Assembly (NCBI GenBank): GCA_017470645.1
Contig: JAFUYJ010000006.1
Location: 1-64,000 of the forward strand
Direction: 5' to 3'
Length of the DNA: 64,000 nt
Origin: Clostridia bacterium
GTDB lineage: Bacteria; Bacillota; Clostridia; TANB77; CAG-508
In this document: positions 57,782-64,000 of the stretch, piece by piece
Numbering within the stretch: the stretch's first letter is position 1
Layout: each line of letters starts with the position of its first letter
Translations under genes and position numbers: made by a program
Notes under the pieces: generated by a model
The model's database searches: none
What the model saw: only the letters and a program-made list of their open reading frames with translations
What the model was told of the DNA's origin: nothing

Positions 57782-60307
57782 CTATTTAATATACCTAACA
57801 TAAAAGTTGTTAGATAGTTTTTTTGTAACAAGTCCGTTTTGATTAGTTTCTTCAAATACGCCAACTTTTGAATAAGTATTGTATTCATTTAATTGAAACG
57901 CTAAAGTTTCTTTGTAATATCCAGATACCTCATCCTCGTCAATGTGCATTGTGTATTCACCACTTTTTATTTCAAATCCCTCGTCGTCCATCTTATAATT
58001 TTTACCATAAATTTCATTTTGATTATTACTCCAATCCGTTGCAGTTGTTCCGTATTCTAATTTTACATCGCCGATAAAAACGTTTCCAGTTCCGTTAATA
58101 ACTTTAAGTGTTCCATATATAGATTTTGTTATATATTCTTCATAATTTGCTTGAGTATAATAAATTAAATCATTTTCTATATTAGGAATATAATATACTT
58201 CGTTGATAATATCATAAAATACTTTAGGTTCTTCAACATTTTTCCATTCACTGGACACAAACTCTTTTAATATTGCGTATTCTCCTCCAGTGTATAACCA
58301 ATATCTGCTATTTTCTGGTCCTGTTTCTATTACGTAAGTTTCATCTCTTACGTAATCAGTTATATACGTCGTCGAAATACTTAAAATATAATTATCTACT
58401 GTACCATCAGGAATAATTAGAGTTTCGTTTGTTACTTCAATTCCAGAACCAGAACTTACTACACCCTTTACAATTGATGAACTTTTAATAATCGGAATTG
58501 TGAAAGTAAAATCATTTAGATTTGTATATTCTCCAACCTCAAATTCTTTTGTATAAAAAAGTACATTTTTATCAATTTGAGTTATGTCAGGGTTCTGATA
58601 AAGATTTTCAAATAATTTTAAAACAAATTTACCATTATCAAGAGTGTTTTGAATTTTACAACTAAAAGTAAGATAGTTTTTTGTGTTATCAATTATAGTT
58701 GGTCTGATGCTTGTATTTACTACATTTAAAAGCCTTTTAGATAACAAATTATTTTTGGTTGTTTCATTTTCTATAATTGTTGCCACATTCATTCTATTTT
58801 GTTGTGGTATTTCTCCTCTTGTTAAGCTCGTTGCTATCCACGAACCATTTTGATTCTCATACACAATGTTATTACTTGTATTATAAAAGAAATCATATTC
58901 GCTTGTACTCGGAGTCATTGTTCCTTCATAAATTCTGAAATATTCAAGCCATCCCCACTGACTTAAGTCATAAAGTTCCGTTCCCATTAAAATATTATTA
59001 CCACTTTTTGACAACGCTATTTCAATTCCACGTGCTGTTATATCTATTTGGTTTCTAAGATTTTCGATTCCTTCTGTATTTTTGATAACATCAGAACTTA
59101 ACCCATTAACTGTTTGACTAATTTGTGAATAGTTCCCCTCAACGTCACTAACTCTTGCTGTTATTTCCCCAATTTGCTTATTAACAATAATATACGCTTG
59201 ATTAATTCTATTATCGGTTTTATCAGATTTAGTATAATCCGTCACACTCTCTTCTGGCATTTCTGTATATATATTTTCTTCAAGCCCTTGTGTTACATTA
59301 ACTTCATCGTTAAACATTATGCATGAATAAGTGTTTTCGCCTATTTTAACATTGTATCTATCACATAAATTGTAATAAGTAATTCCTGTGCTAGAAAAAT
59401 CATTTACATAATATTCTAATCCGTACAGTTTGTTCAAAATATCAGGAATAAATTCGTCACGATTATTAAAATTCATAAATTGATTGTCTTTTATTTCAAT
59501 TGCAATTTTTTCATCATCTGACAAATCTTCTGGAATAGATTGGTTGATTTTATCACTTTCGGCACTTCGAGAAAGTACTATTGTATTAATCGGACCGTAT
59601 TTTTCACCAAAATTTACATTAATATTTTTTAAAAATTCTTCATCAATAGTATCATTTGTATCATTAATATATCTTAATTCTAATTTATCAGTTTTATCAT
59701 TAATGCAAATAGTACTTGCAGTCACTTGTGCCAGTTGGTCAAATACATCTCTAAAAGTAAACCCTAAATCCTCACCACTATCACTTAAAAAAAGGTCACT
59801 TTCTATTACTTTGTCAAAATTTGGAAATTCATCATTTTTGTTACCAAAATCCAATCCTAAAAACGAACACATAAAAGTAATATATTCTCTAATTGTGATT
59901 GGATATGTTAAATTCATGTTTTTGTAATTTATCATAGAATATAACATTTTATCGTAACAAGTTATTTTATAACTATTAGTGTCTTCTTGCTTTTCTACAT
60001 TGTAAACAATATAATTACCAAAATCAATATAATCGTAAACATTATTACCTGTTTCTATATCTTCACCAATTTTAACTCCAAATTGATAGTTTATAATAGC
60101 ATTTAAAGGTATTTGAACATTACTATCTATATCAAGTTGTTTCATAACTGATTTAAGTATAGCACCCTCATAATGTGGTGATACAGAGTTAAGTTCTTCA
60201 GAACCTAACTCATAATCTGCCCCATCAATTGTATATGTGATTTTACTGTCTAATTCTCTTCCGAATAAACATACATTATCTTTGAATGCTTGTGTATGTG
60301 CTTTCAT
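57782..60307 (-). CDS. Tail-tip (Tal-like) protein (second copy)
   Basis: Identical to 17628-20153. Confidence 0.8.
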   Translation of the reverse strand: MKAHTQAFKDNVCLFGRELDSKITYTIDGADYELGSEELNSVSPHYEGAILKSVMKQLDIDSNVQIPLNAIINYQFGVKIGEDIETGNNVYDYIDFGNYIVYNVEKQEDTNSYKITCYDKMLYSMINYKNMNLTYPITIREYITFMCSFLGLDFGNKNDEFPNFDKVIESDLFLSDSGEDLGFTFRDVFDQLAQVTASTICINDKTDKLELRYINDTNDTIDEEFLKNINVNFGEKYGPINTIVLSRSAESDKINQSIPEDLSDDEKIAIEIKDNQFMNFNNRDEFIPDILNKLYGLEYYVNDFSSTGITYYNLCDRYNVKIGENTYSCIMFNDEVNVTQGLEENIYTEMPEESVTDYTKSDKTDNRINQAYIIVNKQIGEITARVSDVEGNYSQISQTVNGLSSDVIKNTEGIENLRNQIDITARGIEIALSKSGNNILMGTELYDLSQWGWLEYFRIYEGTMTPSTSEYDFFYNTSNNIVYENQNGSWIATSLTRGEIPQQNRMNVATIIENETTKNNLLSKRLLNVVNTSIRPTIIDNTKNYLTFSCKIQNTLDNGKFVLKLFENLYQNPDITQIDKNVLFYTKEFEVGEYTNLNDFTFTIPIIKSSSIVKGVVSSGSGIEVTNETLIIPDGTVDNYILSISTTYITDYVRDETYVIETGPENSRYWLYTGGEYAILKEFVSSEWKNVEEPKVFYDIINEVYYIPNIENDLIYYTQANYEEYITKSIYGTLKVINGTGNVFIGDVKLEYGTTATDWSNNQNEIYGKNYKMDDEGFEIKSGEYTMHIDEDEVSGYYKETLAFQLNEYNTYSKVGVFEETNQNGLVTKKLSNNFYVRYIK

Positions 60308-60311
60308 TTAA

Positions 60312-60695
60312 TCACACTCTTTTCTTTGTAGAAATAAACGAGCAACTGAATCCTTCGTTTTTTCTATTATTGCTTATAACATATTTATTTTTTATTTCAT
60401 AGTCACCTGTGTAAGTAGTCATTGTTGTTTGTGCTTTGTTTACTGGATCATAATAGCTTACAGTTTGTCTTGGACTATCTAGGATAGGTGTTATTATTTC
60501 TAATTCTGCTTTTGTCAATTTTCTAAATTGTAATGTTATTTTAGGGAATATTCCAATAAGTGTTCCACTCATTACACCTGCAAGATTTCTTCCTGCATCA
60601 TTAGCCCATAATTTAGGATAGTTGTATTTTGCTTCTACAATGTAATCTCCCATATTTACACCATTTATTATTATACTATTTTTATCTACAAACAT
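60312..60695 (-). CDS. DUF6711-like tail component (second copy)
   Basis: Same as 20158-20541, with the ATG start preferred. Confidence 0.65.
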   Translation of the reverse strand: MFVDKNSIIINGVNMGDYIVEAKYNYPKLWANDAGRNLAGVMSGTLIGIFPKITLQFRKLTKAELEIITPILDSPRQTVSYYDPVNKAQTTMTTYTGDYEIKNKYVISNNRKNEGFSCSFISTKKRV

Positions 60696-60706
60696 TATAC
60701 CACACC

Positions 60707-62509
60707 TCACCTATTATAAGCAAAATCGCTATCATTTTGCACTTTTTGTAATTCTCTTGAAATAACTCTACCATTCATTGTGTTTGTTATATTAGCATTT
60801 ATTGTAATGTACTCACCTATTGTTTTTCCGAGCAAACTCATCATTTGGCTGTCGGTTAATGGAATGACACCTTCCATAGATTTTTCTCCGCCAATAGCAC
60901 TACCTAAAGGAACACCACGACCAGGTTGATTAATTACTCCACCTGCTGCAAGTTTTGGCAAGTTATGATAAATGATTCCACCTTTGGCGAAACCCCGACC
61001 TCCACCACCACCTCCACCGTTTCCTGCAGAAGTTGAAAAGTTACCTTTTATAGTAAAGCCTGCTATTTCTAACAACAAATCAATTATTTGTTCCAGTCCC
61101 GTTTTAGCTCGGCTAGTATCTGCAATTACAACTGCTGTATATTTTTGTCCACTTAAAGTTTCATACTTTCTTCTTAATTCATCGGTATTTATTCCTGCTT
61201 CTTCCAAATTTTTTATTGTATTCCATATAGTTTCATTAAACTTTGCTTGTTCCTCTTTTGTGGTTTTCCCTGCCTTAGTAAGTTCATTCCAAGCATCTAT
61301 GTCTTGTATAGTTTCATCTCTTAAATTTTCTTGTTGTTTTCTTAAATCTGAATTTGAACCGTTTAATTCTCCTATCCAATTTTTTTGTTTTTCAAGACTA
61401 TCATTCATAATACTATTTTGTTCAACATGACGTTTTAGATATTCAATGTTTCTTTTAGTTTCTTCATCATCTGCTTCATTTGCTTTTGTCCTATTAATTA
61501 TACTTTGAGTTAATGTTTCGTGTCCTTTTTTGTTTTCTTCGCTTATTTTAGTGTTTCTTTCAACCGCATTAGTAAATTCGTTCATTTCATTAATTGCTTC
61601 TACAACTCCTTTAACTGCCAAAACAATTAAAATTGGTGCAGATATTGCAAGTAATGTTTCTAGCAATCCAATTAGTCCCATACCTCCAGAAGCACCAAAT
61701 AGCATTGCGATATTTGATAAAATCTTTGAAACAGTACTTGTAGTAAATAACGTTAATAAAACTCCTCCTAAAACTTCAAATAATTTTTTATTTTTTCCAA
61801 TCCATTTGACCCAATTTGGAATCGGAATATCTTGCCATGCCGACAAATCATAACTAGGTGTTGTTATTCCTCCACCACTTGAGGAATTGTCATTCAACAC
61901 ATTCATTTCATCAAAACCAGCAAGTTGTTTGTTCAATTCTTTAGCACTTCCAACCGCTTTATCTAGTCCTTTATTTGCGTTTTCAAATATATTTATTCCA
62001 AACCACTCATGAATAATATATCCTAAATAAGCAAGTAATTTATAAGCAAGTTCTACTAACCTTTCAATGACAGGTTGTAAAGTGCTCGCAAGTGCGTACC
62101 TTATATAGTCAACATCAACAGCAAGTTGTTCATTTCCGCTAGACAATGTACTTATTGCCTGCCTTACAAACATATAAGCACTTCTTATTCCAAATACCGC
62201 TAATCCCCATTTGGCAACTTTCTTTGTAACTCTTTGTACAGATTTTCCAATATTGTCTAATGAAACATTTATTGAAGAAAAATCTGTTTTATTTAATGCG
62301 TCTTGTTGTTTCCTTAATTGTATAATTCTATTTTTAGTTTTTTCAATTTGTGCAGCATATTTTTTTAATTCTTCTTCAGGAAAATCTGCATCTTTTAATG
62401 CGGCTTCATATTCTTGCGATAAGGTATCAAGTTCATCTTCCAATTTTTCAATTTGTGCCTCAAAACTTTTAGTATCAAGTTCAGTTCCTATAATAACTTT
62501 TCCGTCCAT
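60707..62509 (-). CDS. Tail tape measure protein (second copy)
   Basis: Identical to 20553-22355; 600-residue tail-length ruler. Confidence 0.9.
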   Translation of the reverse strand: MDGKVIIGTELDTKSFEAQIEKLEDELDTLSQEYEAALKDADFPEEELKKYAAQIEKTKNRIIQLRKQQDALNKTDFSSINVSLDNIGKSVQRVTKKVAKWGLAVFGIRSAYMFVRQAISTLSSGNEQLAVDVDYIRYALASTLQPVIERLVELAYKLLAYLGYIIHEWFGINIFENANKGLDKAVGSAKELNKQLAGFDEMNVLNDNSSSGGGITTPSYDLSAWQDIPIPNWVKWIGKNKKLFEVLGGVLLTLFTTSTVSKILSNIAMLFGASGGMGLIGLLETLLAISAPILIVLAVKGVVEAINEMNEFTNAVERNTKISEENKKGHETLTQSIINRTKANEADDEETKRNIEYLKRHVEQNSIMNDSLEKQKNWIGELNGSNSDLRKQQENLRDETIQDIDAWNELTKAGKTTKEEQAKFNETIWNTIKNLEEAGINTDELRRKYETLSGQKYTAVVIADTSRAKTGLEQIIDLLLEIAGFTIKGNFSTSAGNGGGGGGGRGFAKGGIIYHNLPKLAAGGVINQPGRGVPLGSAIGGEKSMEGVIPLTDSQMMSLLGKTIGEYITINANITNTMNGRVISRELQKVQNDSDFAYNR

Positions 62510-62524
62510 AAAATCATCTCCTTT

Positions 62525-63109
62525 CTATAAGCCAAGTATTTCATTTAATCTTGCCATACTTTCTTCTTGTTCTTTTGTTAAATTATTTTCTTTTTTATAC
62601 TTTTTTAAAGCAACACTTTCTTTTGCCTTTGCCATTTTTTGACGTTCTTTTGCGTCTTTAATTTGTGAAATATCATAGTTACGCAAGTTTCTAACTCTAT
62701 TTAATACACAACAATTTCCAAATTCGCTATTAGATAAACCATTCATTAATTTATTGAACCTATGCCAATCTATTTCTTCTTTATCAATATCAAGTCCATT
62801 ATAATCACTATACATAGAAGTCCATATATAATCATAATCTTCTACATAGTCCATATCTGGTTGTTCATATGTATCAACTATTTCTTTGCCACAGGAAAGC
62901 CATTTTTTAGACCATTTAAGCAATTTTTCATAGTGATTAGGGTTATCCAACCCACTTGCACCAAAAATCGTGCAAATAATACCTAATGCCCTCTCAAAAT
63001 CACCTATTGTTTCATTAGTTGCTATCTCATTACATTTTATAGCGATTCTAAAGTCAGTATTTGCTTCATAGATAGTATCTTCAATTTGTATCTTCTTAGT
63101 ACAAGCCAT
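62525..63109 (-). CDS. Gp15-family tail chaperone (second copy)
   Basis: Identical to 22371-22955. Confidence 0.8.
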   Translation of the reverse strand: MACTKKIQIEDTIYEANTDFRIAIKCNEIATNETIGDFERALGIICTIFGASGLDNPNHYEKLLKWSKKWLSCGKEIVDTYEQPDMDYVEDYDYIWTSMYSDYNGLDIDKEEIDWHRFNKLMNGLSNSEFGNCCVLNRVRNLRNYDISQIKDAKERQKMAKAKESVALKKYKKENNLTKEQEESMARLNEILGL

Positions 63110-63606
63110 TATTCTATCACTTCAATTTCTTCATTTTTCTTAACAGCCTGTGCATATTTTTCTTTTACCTTATCGGTAATATTCTTCATATTTACATCTA
63201 AACGTGGTGCAATTTGCTTTTCAATTATTTCATCGATTTCTTGTAAAGTAGTCCATGTGAATTTTCTACCATTTAATAACTTCTCAACACCTCTTGCACC
63301 TAGAAACATATTGTATACTTCTATTTCTTTTATAAAAAACTCATTTAACGCTCTGATTTTATCTTCTTCATTTTTACTTAGCAACTTTTTGCCTTTAACA
63401 TCTTGTCTTTTGTCAATTATTAACATTTGATTTCTCAAATATTCTTTATTCTTTTTATCTTTTTCAATAAGTTCTTGGTATCTTAAAGGTAATTCAATGT
63501 CCCCTAAGTCAAACTCAAGAACTTCTCCTGTATCTTTTCCTTCGTTTGTTTGAATTTTAAGTGTCAAAACATCACTTTTATTTAACTTTATAATATTTTC
63601 CGTCAT
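63109..63606 (-). CDS. Putative tail assembly chaperone (second copy)
   Basis: Identical to 22955-23452. Confidence 0.7.
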   Translation of the reverse strand: MTENIIKLNKSDVLTLKIQTNEGKDTGEVLEFDLGDIELPLRYQELIEKDKKNKEYLRNQMLIIDKRQDVKGKKLLSKNEEDKIRALNEFFIKEIEVYNMFLGARGVEKLLNGRKFTWTTLQEIDEIIEKQIAPRLDVNMKNITDKVKEKYAQAVKKNEEIEVIE

Positions 63607-63637
63607 ATTATAATCTCCTCTCTTTCTCTAACTTAAT

Positions 63638-63666
63638 AAAAAGTGAGAGTTTTACCTCCCACTTTT
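63638..63666 (-). terminator. Terminator after major tail protein (second copy)
   Basis: 11-bp hairpin plus T-run, as at 23484-23512. Confidence 0.85.
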
Positions 63667-63675
63667 AAGGTTTTA

Positions 63676-64000
63676 TTATAAACTTGTTGTTGGTGTAAAT
63701 GTTGGAGTAGAACCTGTAAATGTAACAGTGCCTTCTGTTGCATCTCCATCATAATAAATATCATATTCTATTTCAGCATTTTCTCCCATATAATTTGTAA
63801 CTGTTATAATAACATCATTCATTTTAGCCGGATATGTAGTTCCAGTTCCGTTCCATCTATCTATATCAAGAACTTGTGTTTTATAGTTAAGTTGATCTCT
63901 ACCTGCATTGATAAATTCAAATACTGGATCGCCTTTGTAACATCTTTGAGTTACACTACCTTGCTTTTGATTAGATGAATGGTCATTTCTAGCATTGTCT
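63676..64000 (-). CDS. Major tail protein, N-terminus cut off by window edge
   Basis: C-terminal 107 residues of the tail-tube protein that is complete at 23522-24019. The truncation is the end of the window, not a mutation. Confidence 0.88.
   Translation of the reverse strand, partial: DNARNDHSSNQKQGSVTQRCYKGDPVFEFINAGRDQLNYKTQVLDIDRWNGTGTTYPAKMNDVIITVTNYMGENAEIEYDIYYDGDATEGTVTFTGSTPTFTPTTSL

Larger units (their letters stand above)
40155..64000. repeat. Long direct repeat, second copy (genome wraps round)
   Basis: Copy of the first 23,846 bases of the window. It gives the complete portal gene that base 1 truncates, and it ends inside a second copy of the major tail protein gene. A true tandem duplication, a replication concatemer and a circular sequence written past its end cannot be told apart from sequence alone. 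The last is simplest. Confidence 0.97.

Noticed and set aside
1..64000. CRISPR array, insertion sequence, integrase or attachment sites
   Set aside because: No regularly spaced repeats other than the iterons, no transposase or recombinase signature, and no attL/attR-like pair besides the genome-length repeat.
1..64000. Recoded genome (UGA as Trp, or UAG suppression)
   Set aside because: TGA and TAG end many genes directly before tightly packed starts, and the tRNA-Trp anticodon is CCA, not UCA.

Overview
The window is phage DNA with no bacterial chromosomal genes. It holds one genome of 40,154 bp read about 1.6 times: position 1 equals position 40155, and 40155-64000 repeats 1-23846. All 32 annotated protein genes in the shared part give the same protein in both copies, so this is best read as a circular, circularly permuted or concatemeric genome laid out past its own end, not as two phages. 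Base composition is very AT-rich. Ribosome binding sites are strong AGGAGG-like sequences. TGA, TAG and TAA all serve as stops, so UGA is not read as Trp. Gene content (SPP1-type portal, HK97-type capsid, Gp15 chaperone, tape measure, DUF859 protein, M23 endolysin) points to a siphovirus of a low-GC Gram-positive host, probably an uncultured gut Bacillota. I found no integrase, excisionase or CI-like repressor, so nothing supports lysogeny.

Every supported gene is on the minus strand, so transcription runs from high to low coordinates around the circle. Starting at the scaffold gene (27195): scaffold, major capsid protein, head-tail connectors, major tail protein, tail chaperones, tape measure, tail-tip and baseplate proteins, DUF859 protein, holin and endolysin (down to 14462). 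Next come early and replication genes (14331-4710): small membrane and zinc proteins, a ribbon-helix-helix regulator, a RecB-like nuclease fused to a Sak4-like ATPase, a DUF669-type ssDNA-binding protein, an AbrB-like protein, a DUF927 helicase, an iteron-rich candidate origin, a DnaB-N-like protein, two DNA methyltransferases and an ERCC4 nuclease. After a terminator come a ParB-methyltransferase, the terminase subunits and the portal, continuing through the wrap at 41487-40051 into a metallopeptidase and the minor head protein (38427).

An accessory block of about 11 kb (38.4-27.2 kb) then separates the minor head gene from the scaffold gene. It carries a structured ~305-nt noncoding RNA with its own promoter and terminator, a pyrimidine-dimer glycosylase-like enzyme, an AbrB-like protein, a probable receptor-binding tail protein preceded by a gene interrupted at a poly-A run, small membrane and basic proteins, a sigma-region-4-like protein, a glycine-rich structural protein, a papain-like peptidase, tRNA-Gln, tRNA-Cys, two glycosyltransferases, tRNA-Trp and an ADP-ribosyltransferase-like protein.

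Regulation is readable from the sequence. I found ten promoters with -10 boxes at or close to TATAAT and 16-17 bp spacers. Three early promoters share almost the same spacer sequence, which suggests a common operator. Four promoters start directly behind an intrinsic terminator, so the genome is divided into insulated units. The strongest candidates for new biology are the structured RNA at 38110-38414, the mirror-image iteron arrays at 8988-9264 and the shared early operator.
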